Below, one piece after another: positions 28,219 through 37,900 of a stretch of 64,000 bases of DNA. Numbering within the stretch: position 1 is the first letter of the stretch; every line of letters begins with the position of its first letter. The stretch is from the NCBI GenBank assembly GCA_964567745.1, contig CAZMNY010000006.1, forward strand, positions 124,001 to 188,000. Direction: 5' to 3'. The notes beneath the pieces are model-generated. The model did not search any database, was not told where the DNA came from, and was given only the letters and a program-made list of their open reading frames with translations. Position numbers and translations under genes: made by a program. Source of the DNA: CAZMNY01 sp964567745. GTDB taxonomy: Bacteria; Planctomycetota; Planctomycetia; Pirellulales; Pirellulaceae.

Positions 28219-28972
28219 CTGCTGGCTACCGGCCTTTCAATGTCGCAAATCAGAAGGTGAACGCGTGTGCGCTGCATAATCATGGTGCCATTATGGAATG
28301 CCCAGGCGCTGCACTCTTGGAATGCCATTCACACTCGAGGCGAAGCTAGTTTGCCCAAATGTTCGAATTACCCTGCAACGTGTTGACGCCTTGTATCGAA
28401 TCTACGCCGAGGCGGGCGAAGGGCTCGTCCATAGGACACATGGAGGAATTCTCTTATCGCCTCTATCGGAAACGAAGAATACCGAAGAAGAAGAGCTCAC
28501 TCCGAACGAGCCAAAGAAATCGGCGAAGCCCAACGAGACAGGCGCTCAACCACCAACGGAACAGCTAGACGAGGTGACGAATTTCGCAACGGGCCATCAC
28601 ACGTCGTGATCCGTCGGAGCGGGTAGCTGTTAATCTTGCTCACCCAACGAGCAAGCTCGTTGGGCTCTTGCGCAGGTAAACCGGTTCGCAGCGGCTTGAC
28701 TTTGCGTCACCCGAGCAGACCCCCACCGGCTCGCCCCGTGCCGGTGAATCCGGTTCACAAGCTACCTGCCGATCGTTTCGACAAAGAAACACGGCAAATG
28801 ATGAGCACGCCGCGGCGTCCACCGTTCAACCGGTGCCTGGATCATCCTAGAATAGGGTGACTCGAGTGATCCTTCTTTCTGCGTCATCACGACATGGGAT
28901 CAGTTCGAGCCGCGAAAACGCGCGACCATTGTTCACGACAGGTATGGCAGCCTGCGCCACACGAGGATAGAG
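28219..28972. other. intergenic region, no confident gene
   Basis: Between the M56 remnant and a sulfatase. An open frame at 28298-28609 (about 103 residues, charged Lys/Glu/Pro-rich end) has no recognisable domain, signal or ribosome site and is not called. A 22-bp palindrome lies at 28643-28664. Confidence 0.55.
28643..28664. repeat. short intergenic palindrome with AA centre
   Basis: CCCAACGAGC-AA-GCTCGTTGGG has perfect 10-base arms. No T-run follows, so it is unlikely to be an intrinsic terminator. The plan (GC-rich arms around AA) is shared with the palindrome at 59648-59663, suggesting a REP-like intergenic repeat class. Confidence 0.5.
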
Positions 28973-30454
28973 ATGCACAACGCTCGACAGACTGCACGGA
29001 CTCTCGGTTTGATGTTACTCGGTTTGATGTTACTCGGTTTGATGTTCGTTGGCGGGGTCGCCGTGGCCGCCGGTCCGACGACGAAGCCCAACATTATTTT
29101 CATTCTGACGGATGACTTGGGTTACGGCGATCTTGGCTGCTACGGACAAGAGTTGATCGCGACGCCTCGACTTGACCGTATGGCCGCCGAAGGAATGCGG
29201 TTTACCGACTTCTACGCTGGCAACACGGTTTGCGCTCCGTCACGAAGCGTGTTGATGACCGGGCAACACATGGGACACACGCACGTACGAGGCAACGCGG
29301 GCGGGCCGGACATGTCAAAGCAATCTCTGCGTCTTTCCGATGTAACGGTGGCCGAGGTCGCGAAGTCGGCAGGCTATTCAACCGCCGTGTGCGGCAAATG
29401 GGGCTTGGGCGACCACGCGACGGGTGGCGAGTCGGGGTTGCCGCGAAAGCAGGGGTTCGATTTTTTCTATGGGTATCTCAACCAAGTTCACGCGCACAAC
29501 TACTATCCGGAATTCTTGTGGCGCAATGAATCGAAGGCCCCTCTCCGCAACGAAGTGAAACGGGCCGCCCGGGAATACGGAGGATTCACGGGTGGCTGGG
29601 CGACGAAGCGAATTGACTATAGCCACGACTTGATCGCCGGCGAGGCGTTAAAGTTCATTGAGGAACACGGCTCCGCCAAGTCAGACAGCAAACCGTTTTT
29701 TCTCTATCTCTCGTTGACGATTCCGCACGCGAACAACGAGGGCACTAGAGGCACTCGGAACGGCCAGGAAGTTCCCGACTATGGTCAGTACGCAAAGAAG
29801 ACCTGGCCCGACCCAGACAAAGGGCAGGCGGCGATGATCACTCGGATGGATTCGGACATCGGGCGAATCCTTGACCTACTCGACCAACTCGGCGTCGCCA
29901 AGAACACCGTCGTAATGTTTTCAAGCGACAACGGACCTCACAACGAAGGCGGTCACAACACGCAGCGATTCAATCCAGGCGGACCGCTGCGAGGCATGAA
30001 ACGTGCGCTCTACGAAGGCGGAATTCGAGTGCCCATGATTGTCCGTTGGCCAGGAACGGTTCCCGCCGGAACAACATCAGCCCACATCGGTTATTTCGGC
30101 GACCTCATGGCGACCGTGTCGGAACTCGGCGGCGTCAAATGCCCCGACAACACCGATTCGATCAGCTTCGTTCCCGCAATGACTGGTAAAGCCGATGCTC
30201 AGAAAACGCACGACTATCTCTACTGGGAGTTTTACGAACAAGGCGGTCGCCAGGCTGTCCGAGCTGGCAAATGGAAAGCGATTCGTCAGCCCTGGATGAC
30301 CGGCAAGACGGAACTCTACGACCTCTCAAGCGACATCGGTGAAAAGAACAACGTCGCCGCAGCGAACGTGGACACGGTCAAGCGGCTGGAGGCCATGATG
30401 CGCGAGGCGCATGTCGAGCATCCCAACTGGCAACCGCGAGGCCGCCGCAAGTAA
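28973..30454 (+). CDS. arylsulfatase A-like sulfatase
   Basis: The 493-residue protein has a long hydrophobic signal peptide that contains a tandem pentapeptide (GLMLL repeats, bases 29003-29047). The catalytic domain shows FILTDDLGYGDLGCYGQ, active site CAPSR (Cys87), CGKWGLGDHATGGESG, LSLTIPHANNEGTRG and FSSDNGPHNEGGHN. The tail reads AVRAGKWKAIRQPW and TELYDLSSDIGEKNN. A GAGGA site precedes the ATG. The next gene, also a sulfatase, starts 69 bp downstream, so the two may share a transcript. Confidence 0.92.
   Translation: MHNARQTARTLGLMLLGLMLLGLMFVGGVAVAAGPTTKPNIIFILTDDLGYGDLGCYGQELIATPRLDRMAAEGMRFTDFYAGNTVCAPSRSVLMTGQHMGHTHVRGNAGGPDMSKQSLRLSDVTVAEVAKSAGYSTAVCGKWGLGDHATGGESGLPRKQGFDFFYGYLNQVHAHNYYPEFLWRNESKAPLRNEVKRAAREYGGFTGGWATKRIDYSHDLIAGEALKFIEEHGSAKSDSKPFFLYLSLTIPHANNEGTRGTRNGQEVPDYGQYAKKTWPDPDKGQAAMITRMDSDIGRILDLLDQLGVAKNTVVMFSSDNGPHNEGGHNTQRFNPGGPLRGMKRALYEGGIRVPMIVRWPGTVPAGTTSAHIGYFGDLMATVSELGGVKCPDNTDSISFVPAMTGKADAQKTHDYLYWEFYEQGGRQAVRAGKWKAIRQPWMTGKTELYDLSSDIGEKNNVAAANVDTVKRLEAMMREAHVEHPNWQPRGRRK
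29003..29047 (+). repeat. 15-bp tandem repeat (3 copies) inside a signal peptide
   Basis: CTCGGTTTGATGTTA occurs at 29003-29017 and 29018-29032 exactly, and at 29033-29047 with one change in the last base. Each unit adds five hydrophobic residues to the signal-peptide core without shifting the frame. Confidence 0.9.
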
Positions 30455-30523
30455 CAAAATGAACGAAGCTCGCGAGACCGTCATCGTCGAGAAGCAACAA
30501 CCAAGGCGGATAGGAATCAACCG

Positions 30524-31876
30524 ATGCCATTACCCACGAGCAAGCTCACTGCCATTCTTCGAAGCAGCGCAATCCTTGTCGTCACCGTGTTGACATGGAC
30601 TCCTATCAACGCCGTTCGCGCCGCGGAGAAGCCAAACATCTTGATCATCTTCACCGACGATCAGGGCTATGGGGATCTCGGTTGTTACGGGAACAACAAG
30701 AACAAGACCCCGCGGCTAGATCAACTTGCCAAAGAAGGGACGCGTTTCACGTCGTTCTATTCGCAAACCGTTTGTGGTCCTTCGCGTTCGGCCTTGTTGA
30801 CCGGGCGACACCCGATTCGCAGCAAGGGTTGGGGCATGCCTGCTTCCGAGATCACATTTGCCGAGTTGATTCGCGGGGCGGGATATCAGACGGCTTGTAT
30901 CGGAAAATGGGACGTATCGAATCGCAAGCCGATTATTGAACGCATGCCGAACGCACAGGGGTTCGACTATTATTTCGGAACGCTGGGCGCTAACGACGGC
31001 GGCCGAGTGACGTTTCACGAAAACAATGAAAGGGCCGGCACGACGAAAGACATGGGCAGCCTGACGAGACTTTACACCGACAAGGCAATCTCCTTCCTCA
31101 AGGAACGCCGCGACCCCGAGAAACCGTTTGTGCTGTACGTCGCCCACACGATGATGCACACAATTATCGACGCCTCGGATCGCTTTCGCGGCAAGTCGGC
31201 CGGCGGGCTGTATGGTGATGTTGTCGAAGAGTTTGACTACGAGACCGGTCGCCTGCTCGATACGCTAGACGAGCTAAACTTGAGCAAGAACACGCTCGTG
31301 ATTTACACAAGCGACAATGGTCCTTGGAATCAAGACAAGTATACGAAGCGAAAAAAGGGCCATCCCAAGGGCTCGATTTTCTGGGGCGAGGCGGGACCAT
31401 TGCGCAACGGGAAAGGATCCTGTTACGAAGGCGGATATCGACTTCCCTGTATCGTTCGCTGGCCCGGCAAGGTGCCGGCGAGTCGCGAATCGGATGCCAT
31501 TTTCGCCACAATCGACTTCATGCCAACGTTCGCGTCGCTGGCGGGTTTCAAAACTCCGGACGATCGCCGCATCGATGGTATCGATCAAACTCCGCTCTTG
31601 CTGGGCAAGCGAGAAACTGGACGCGAGCACTTCTACTACCAAGGCGCGGGTGTCCGCCAAGGCAAATGGAAGTTGCTCAAAGCCCAAGCGTTTTTCCACG
31701 GCTATGCCGTCGATGATGAACGAGAAAAAGTCGATGAACTATACGACCTCGAATCCGACTTGGGCGAACGAGAGAATCAGGCGATGAAGCATCCGGAGAA
31801 AGTTGCCAAGCTAAAGAGGCTAATGCAGTCACTCGAGGGCGGTGACAAACTACGCCCTGCCGACAGCAAGCGATAA
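30524..31876 (+). CDS. arylsulfatase-like sulfatase
   Basis: The 450-residue protein has a signal peptide to about residue 34. Catalytic features are IIFTDDQGYGDLGCYGNN, active site CGPSR (Cys84), IGKWDVSNRKPI, VAHTMMHTIIDASDRF and YTSDNGPWNQDK. Unusually, the GKWHLG block common to sulfatases reads GKWDVS, so the usual metal-site-region His is replaced; this may alter substrate contact. AGGA precedes the ATG. It lies downstream of another sulfatase and 42 bp upstream of an HD-domain gene. Confidence 0.9.
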   Translation: MPLPTSKLTAILRSSAILVVTVLTWTPINAVRAAEKPNILIIFTDDQGYGDLGCYGNNKNKTPRLDQLAKEGTRFTSFYSQTVCGPSRSALLTGRHPIRSKGWGMPASEITFAELIRGAGYQTACIGKWDVSNRKPIIERMPNAQGFDYYFGTLGANDGGRVTFHENNERAGTTKDMGSLTRLYTDKAISFLKERRDPEKPFVLYVAHTMMHTIIDASDRFRGKSAGGLYGDVVEEFDYETGRLLDTLDELNLSKNTLVIYTSDNGPWNQDKYTKRKKGHPKGSIFWGEAGPLRNGKGSCYEGGYRLPCIVRWPGKVPASRESDAIFATIDFMPTFASLAGFKTPDDRRIDGIDQTPLLLGKRETGREHFYYQGAGVRQGKWKLLKAQAFFHGYAVDDEREKVDELYDLESDLGERENQAMKHPEKVAKLKRLMQSLEGGDKLRPADSKR

Positions 31877-31918
31877 GCGGTCACAGCGAAATCGCCGAGA
31901 GCCGGATAGGAAAACGCA

Positions 31919-32530
31919 ATGGTCCACGACAACAGAGAAGCGGCCGATGGTCCAACGAACGTATCCTATGGTCGGCGATTCGATGCAGCGCTTGTCTTGG
32001 CAAGCCAGCTCCATGTCAATCAGTTTCGCAAGGGCAAGGGAGTTCCTTACGTCACTCATCTGCTCGCCGTGGCGGCCCTCGTCGGTGAAGCTGGCGGGAC
32101 GGAGGACGAAGTGATCGCAGCGCTGCTGCACGACGCTGTCGAAGATCAAGGCGGCCAAGCAACTCTGACGAGAATTGAGGCGCTCTTCGGAGAGAACGTC
32201 GGCCAGATCGTGCTCGGATGCAGCGACACCGACGTCGTCCCCAAACCGCCCTGGCAGCAGCGCAAGGAGGAGTACATCGCCCACCTGCGGGATGCGCCGC
32301 CCAGCGTTCTACTCGTCTCCTGTGCCGACAAGCTGCACAACGCTCGCGACTTACTGGCCGACTTCCGCGAATTCGGCGATGACATCTGGAGTCGATTCAA
32401 CGCAACGAAAGAGCAGGCGCTGTGGTACTACGAAACGCTGGCGGGCATCTACATCGAACGCGGCGTGGCGCCGCGACTTGCCGGTGAATTGGATCGAATC
32501 GTCCAGACGCTCGTAAGCGAGAGCCGCTAG
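31919..32530 (+). CDS. HD-domain phosphohydrolase, small alarmone hydrolase-like
   Basis: The 203-residue protein carries the SpoT/MESH1-type HD signature: KGVPYVTHLLAV (His47), LLHDAVED (His71-Asp72) and SCADKLHN (Asp137), which would bind a manganese ion. There is no synthetase, TGS or ACT domain, so it would be a stand-alone (p)ppGpp or related nucleotide pyrophosphohydrolase. There is no signal peptide. AGGA lies ahead of the ATG. It follows two sulfatase genes but is functionally unrelated to them. The alarmone substrate is inferred from family resemblance. Confidence 0.87.
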   Translation: MVHDNREAADGPTNVSYGRRFDAALVLASQLHVNQFRKGKGVPYVTHLLAVAALVGEAGGTEDEVIAALLHDAVEDQGGQATLTRIEALFGENVGQIVLGCSDTDVVPKPPWQQRKEEYIAHLRDAPPSVLLVSCADKLHNARDLLADFREFGDDIWSRFNATKEQALWYYETLAGIYIERGVAPRLAGELDRIVQTLVSESR

Positions 32531-32594
32531 GTCGCGGTCGACGCAAGCATGTTTTTCGGCCCCCAACGGTAAAAGCCCAAACAAGAAACGAGCC

Positions 32595-32622
32595 GCCTCT
32601 CCCCCGACGGATCGGGAGAGGC
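32595..32622 (+). terminator. hairpin after the HD gene
   Basis: GCCTCT...CCCGA-CGGA-TCGGG...AGAGGC can fold into an 11-bp stem with a 2-base bulge. It lies 65 bp past the HD gene stop. No clear T-tract follows, so it is a possible but weak terminator or mRNA-end hairpin. Confidence 0.4.
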
Positions 32623-33147
32623 TGAAGCGCGCCGTCATGATTGACGTGCGCGCGGCGGGACGCTCCGCCACGGACCTAGTTTCGTTCGCGACTGTTGGGA
32701 ATTGACCGTCGTTTGCAGGGCGAAGATACTGTGAGCGGAACCGGCTCGGTTTCTCGGCACCATACCGTTGGTCATACACTTGCGCGATGCAAGATAACCT
32801 CGAATGACGCGGTGTCGGCGATCACTGTCGAAGATTGCGATGAATCTCTGGAGAAGCGGATGATTCCATTTCCACCCGAGTTAGAAGTTCCGTGCCGCCG
32901 TCCACAGCGTTGCCGATTGGCCACCGCGATGTTGGGCCTAGCGGTCGTAGCGTTGCTGCCATTCTCGTCGGCGATTGCATGCAATGAACTTCGTGCCAGC
33001 TCATGTCGAAAACAGCCCTCGGTGGAATACGCCGTAGCTGCGAACAACGATTCCTTGAAGCAATCGGGTGATGCAACTTCGGCGTCGGGGCAGGTCGCGA
33101 AACTCGCATCGGTCGACGGCGGCATGCCCACATTCTTCAGCAGGATG
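32623..33147. other. intergenic stretch, no confident gene
   Basis: Open frames here (one from 32862 has a hydrophobic start, RLATAMLGLAVVALLPFSSA) show no recognisable domain and run into the sulfatase remnant in another frame. I see no supported gene. Confidence 0.5.
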
Positions 33148-33423
33148 CCGAGTGGGAACGGGAAGCCGCTGTGGAAGCCAAAAGCATCGCCAAAGTCGCC
33201 TGGTGGTATCCGCATTCCAATGGATATGGAACTCAGCCCTGTCAGGCGATCTTGCTGGACGGTTGGAAGCTCGTTCATTACATGGAACAGAATGAGACCG
33301 AACTTTTTCGTTTGGACGACGATGAGGGAGAGAGAAACGACCTGCAAGAGACCAGTCCGAAAAGACCCGTGAACTGCTTGAAACACTAAATCAGTGGGTG
33401 AAAGAAACACGTCGAGACTAAGA
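33148..33423 (+). pseudogene. sulfatase C-terminal remnant
   Basis: The frame reads WWYPHSNGYGTQPCQAILLD then GWKLVHYMEQNETELFRLDD, the usual sulfatase end (IRxGDWKLI, ELYDLxxD). A one-base frame change near 33362 restores the natural tail EKTRELLETLNQWVKETRRD and stop at 33421-33423. No catalytic half is present upstream. It is a deletion remnant. Confidence 0.75.
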
Positions 33424-33499
33424 CAATCGCCCCGAGATTCCGAGCTCGTATTTCCGAATATTCACTAACCTCTGCAAACGGTTTTCCCACATTGAGCCG

Positions 33500-34942
33500 T
33501 CAGGTAAGCAGTGATTGAATCACGTTCCCGTGGACGTCGGTTAGCCGATAGTCGCGGCCCTGTTGGCGAAAGGTCAGGCGGCGGTGGTCTAGGCCAAGGC
33601 AATGCAGGACGGTTGCGTTCAGGTCGTGAATGTGGATCGGGTCGCGAACAATGTTGTAGCCGTAGTCGTCAGTCTCACCGTGCACATGGCCGCCTCGGAA
33701 TCCGCCACCGGCCAGCCACATGGAATAACAGCGACCGTGATGATCACGACCGTAGTCGTCCTTCAGTCCGCCTTGTCCATAGACCGTGCGTCCGAATTCT
33801 CCACCCCAGATGATAAGCGTGTCGTCCAGCATGCCCCGCTGTTTCAAGTCTGTAATGAGTGCCGCCTGTGGCTGGTCAATGTCGCGGCACTGCTTCGGGA
33901 TGTTGCTCACCAGCCCGCCGTGCTGATCCCAGCCTCGGTGATAAAGCTGCACGAAGCGGACACCGCGTTCCAGCATTCGTCGCGTCAACAGGCAGTTGGC
34001 CGCGAACGTGCCCGGTTTCTTCGAATCTTCACCGTAAAGTTCGAACGTGCTGGCGGATTCCGCTGACAGATCGGTCAGGTCCGGGACGGATTGCTGCATG
34101 CGAAATGCCATCTCGTACTGAGCGATCCTCGCGGCGATTTCGGGATCGCCGGACGATGCCAGTTGTTGCTGGTTGAGTCGAGCCAGACCATCCAGCATTT
34201 GCCGACGGAAGTTTCGATCGATCCCCGGCGGGTCCGTCAGGTACAGCACGGGATCGCCACTGCTGCGAAGCTTGACACCCTGATGGCTGGACGGCAGGAA
34301 TCCGGCTCCCCATAGGCGCTCAAGCAACCCCTGATTCGCATCCTTCCCGGACCCGTGTGAAATCAGCACGGTGAATGCCGGCAGGTCGTCGGCTTCGCTG
34401 CCCAGTCCATAACTGACCCAGGCTCCCATCGATGGACGTCCTGGTTGTTGCGACCCGGTCTGGATCAGTGTAATGGCGGGATCATGATTGATGGCTTCGG
34501 TATGCATCGACCGAATCATGCAGATGTCTTCCATCACGCGTCCGGTGTGCGGCAACAGTTCACTGAGCCACGTGCCGGCCTTGCCACATCGCCGGAAGCC
34601 AAACTTTGGTGCAATAACGGGAAAGCTCTTCTGACCGGACGTCATGCCGGTCAACCGCTGGCCGCGCCGAATCGAATCGGGCAACTCAGTGCCGTGCAGA
34701 TCCCTCAGTTTTGGCTTGGGGTCGAACAATTCCAAATGCGATGGACCACCGGATTGGAACAAGTAGACGACCCGTTTGGCGCGCGGTGCGAAGTGTGTCC
34801 CACCGGTTATCAGGCCGTTCGTTCCGGCCACCGAGTCTTGAGACATGAGCGAAGACAACGCAGCCACACCGATGCTGCTGGCCGCCCCCCGGAGCAACAG
34901 TCGGCGATTGACAAGGTTGCGATATTCAGGAATCGGGTTCAT
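33500..34942 (-). CDS. DUF1501 protein with Tat-like signal
   Basis: The 480-residue protein starts VNRRLLLRGAASSIGVAAL, a Tat-like signal. Family blocks are VVYLFQSGGPSHLELFDPKP, INHDPAITLIQTGSQQPGRP, YHRGWDQHGGLVSNIP and IIWGGEFGRTVYGQGG. It overlaps the end of the PSD1 gene by four bases (ATGA), showing translational coupling. This pair is the third DUF1549/1553-DUF1501 combination in the window. Confidence 0.94.
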   Translation of the reverse strand: MNPIPEYRNLVNRRLLLRGAASSIGVAALSSLMSQDSVAGTNGLITGGTHFAPRAKRVVYLFQSGGPSHLELFDPKPKLRDLHGTELPDSIRRGQRLTGMTSGQKSFPVIAPKFGFRRCGKAGTWLSELLPHTGRVMEDICMIRSMHTEAINHDPAITLIQTGSQQPGRPSMGAWVSYGLGSEADDLPAFTVLISHGSGKDANQGLLERLWGAGFLPSSHQGVKLRSSGDPVLYLTDPPGIDRNFRRQMLDGLARLNQQQLASSGDPEIAARIAQYEMAFRMQQSVPDLTDLSAESASTFELYGEDSKKPGTFAANCLLTRRMLERGVRFVQLYHRGWDQHGGLVSNIPKQCRDIDQPQAALITDLKQRGMLDDTLIIWGGEFGRTVYGQGGLKDDYGRDHHGRCYSMWLAGGGFRGGHVHGETDDYGYNIVRDPIHIHDLNATVLHCLGLDHRRLTFRQQGRDYRLTDVHGNVIQSLLT

Positions 34943-37900
34943 GGCTTTGAGATCGTCTCATCGAGGTTCAGAAGAATGCTGGCCACGGACGTCCATGCCG
35001 CCAGTTCGCCGGATTCAATCGTCGTGTCCACCTTTGAGCTGCCCACTGTCAACAGCTTGTTCGCCGCATCCGGCTGAGCCGTGAAACGTTTGCGAGCCGC
35101 AACAAGGAGTTCATTGACAACGACACGTTCCGCGTTGTGAGGAAGACGAGCCACGGCACTTCGAAAGGCGAAAATCAGACGCTCAGTGTCGTCGGCATTG
35201 TGGTGAATGATCCGCTCGGCGAACGCTCGTGCCGCTTCGACATACGTCGGGTCGTTCAGCAGGACGAGTGCCTGCAGCGGGGTATTTGTACGCGCTCGAC
35301 GAATGACGCAGGTCTCGCGGTCGGGTGCGTCGAACGCCGACATGCCGGGCGGCGGACAGGTGCGTTTCCAGAACGTGTACATGCTGCGTCGATAGAGTCC
35401 CGGGCCGGAGTCGGCGACGTATTTGTCCCGACGCTCCACCGAGACGTCTTCCCACAACCCGGCCGGCTGGTACGGTCGCACGCTCGGTCCGCCGATCTGA
35501 CGATGCAGCAGTCCGCTGACCGCGAGCGCGTTGTCTCGAATCATCTCCGCTGGCAGCCGCCACCGTGGACCTCGCGAAAGCAGGCGGTTTCGTGGATCAG
35601 CATCCAGCAGTTGTGGCGTGACGTTAGACGACTGTCGATAGGTGGCGGACAGCACGATCAATTTCAGGATGTGACGTTGATCCCATTTTTGCCGAATCAA
35701 CTCGGTGGCCAGCCAATCCAACAACTCGGGATGACTCGGACGAGCTCCCTGGACTCCAAAGTCTTCGGCCGTTTCCACCAGTCCCGTACCAAACAGCATC
35801 TCCCACCATCGATTCACGGCCACACGAGCCGTCAACGGGTGGGCGGGATCGGTGAGCCATCGCGCCATGTCCAGCCGAGTCGCTTCGGGTGTCGACTTTG
35901 CGCCGACCAAAGACGCGGGTAGGCCGGGAAAGACTTCGTCGCCGAGCTCGTCATGCTGACCGCGAACGAGCAGGTGAGTCTTTCGGCGTTCAGTCATTTC
36001 CTGCATGACCATCGTCACCGGGATCGCTTTGTTGATCGCTTCGGTGCGACCAGGAATCTGCTTCAGTTCTTCACGAATCCGGCTTGAATGCTCGTCAATT
36101 CGATCCGCATAGAATTGCTTCAGTTGTTCTTTCTGATGTTCGCTGCGATCGGCGGGCCGAATGGCAAGGATGGCGCCGAGACGCTCCAGAGCCTGACCTC
36201 TGGCCAGCTGTTCGACTTCGGCTGCGGAAAGTCGCACGGAGAACACACGCACGTCGTCTATCAGGCCATGAAAGGGAATCGACGCATTACGCTTTCCAAT
36301 GTGAAACGGTTTGTCAGTTGTGAGCGGGCCGTCGAGGCGATTGTTGGTCGTAACGTCCACTTCCTGAAGCCGGCCATCAACAAACAACTGCAACCCACTG
36401 GCCTGACGCGAGCCGTCATAGCAAAGGACGACGTGATGCCACTCGTTCAGCGACACGGATTGTTTAGTGACAACCTTGAACGCCTTGTCCGGCCAGTGAT
36501 TGATCATATGGCATTCAATCTTGCCGTTGACGTAATTCAAATCGTAACCGCGAAACGCATTCCGATCGTCCATCTTCGAAAGGACCGCACCTCCGGCATG
36601 AGCAGTCGGTCGAAACTGCGCCGCAATGGAAAACTGATCTTCGCTGTTGAAAACGCCGACCTGCCCGGCGTCGACCCATGTTGAACCTTCGAATTCCAAC
36701 GCTTGCCCGGCCCGACCTTCTGCGCGCGAAACCGGACCGTGAATCAGTCCGCTGCTGTTCGGATCGACGGCATTCACCGTTGCGTTGCCGTCCTTTTCGT
36801 CGAAGGTGAAATGTGCGATGAGCCCCAGCGATCCCAGACTGGCAATTGTTTCCGGGGTCAGCTCTGCTTCCCACGCTGCGACGTTGGCGCTGATGCTGTC
36901 GGTGCGCGTCTTGAGTTCAGCCGTCAGTTTCTCCTGTTGCGCGTTCAGCTGGGCGAGTTTCCGCTGCTGGGAGGGCGATGGGACCTTCAGCACCGGGTCA
37001 GCCATCTTCGCGGAATTGTACGACACGATCTTGTCGGGAATGTTGTTGAAGTACGCCGCGAACCGATAAAAGTCTCGTTGTGTGAATGGGTCAAACTTAT
37101 GGTCATGACAGCGGGCACACTGAAGTGAGATGCCCATAAACACGGTTGCCGTCGTGTGGACTCGATCGGCGACGTACTCAGCCTGATACTCTTCCGGAAT
37201 AATCCCGCCTTCGGTCGTCAGCACATGGTTGCGATTGAAACCGGTAGCGACTCGCTGACTGATCGTGGGACTGGGGAGCAGGTCGCCGGCAAGCTGCTCC
37301 GTCAGAAACCGGTCGTAGGGCATGCCGGAGTGAAACGCGTTGATCACCCAATCCCGCCAAGGCCACATCGTACGGACTTCGTCATTGTTGTAGCCGTTTG
37401 TGTCGGCATACCGGGCCACGTCCAGCCAGTGCATCGCCATCCGTTCGGCGTGCTCTTCCGACATTAACAATCGATCGACAACGTTACTTTCGGCGTCCCG
37501 TGAATCATCTGCCACAAATACATCCAGCTCTTCGATCGTCGGCGGCAGGCCAGTAAGATCCAGCGTGACGCGACGCAGCCACGCGTGGCGTTTCGCTTCT
37601 GGAGACGGTGCCAGTCCAGCGGCCTTAAGCCGCTGGAGAACGAATCGGTCGATGGTGTTCCGAGACCACGCAGATTTGGAAGCCGTCGGCGGCTCCACTC
37701 GTTTCGGTGGACTGAAGGCCCAGTGTCCCGCGTACTGGGCACCGTCTGCAATCCAGCGTTCCAGTATTTCCCTCTGAGCAGCCGACAAAGGTTTGAGCGC
37801 ATCCGGCGGCGGCATCATGGTGTCGTCAGTCGCCTCGATGCGGCGGATCAATTCGCTGTGTGACGGTTGACCGGGAGCAATCGCGGCGACACCGTCGTTC

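Noticed and set aside
28298..28609. 103-residue open frame after the M56 remnant
   Set aside because: No ribosome site, signal or known domain; composition is not convincing.
28643..28664. Palindrome as an intrinsic terminator
   Set aside because: No T-tract follows and no gene ends close by.
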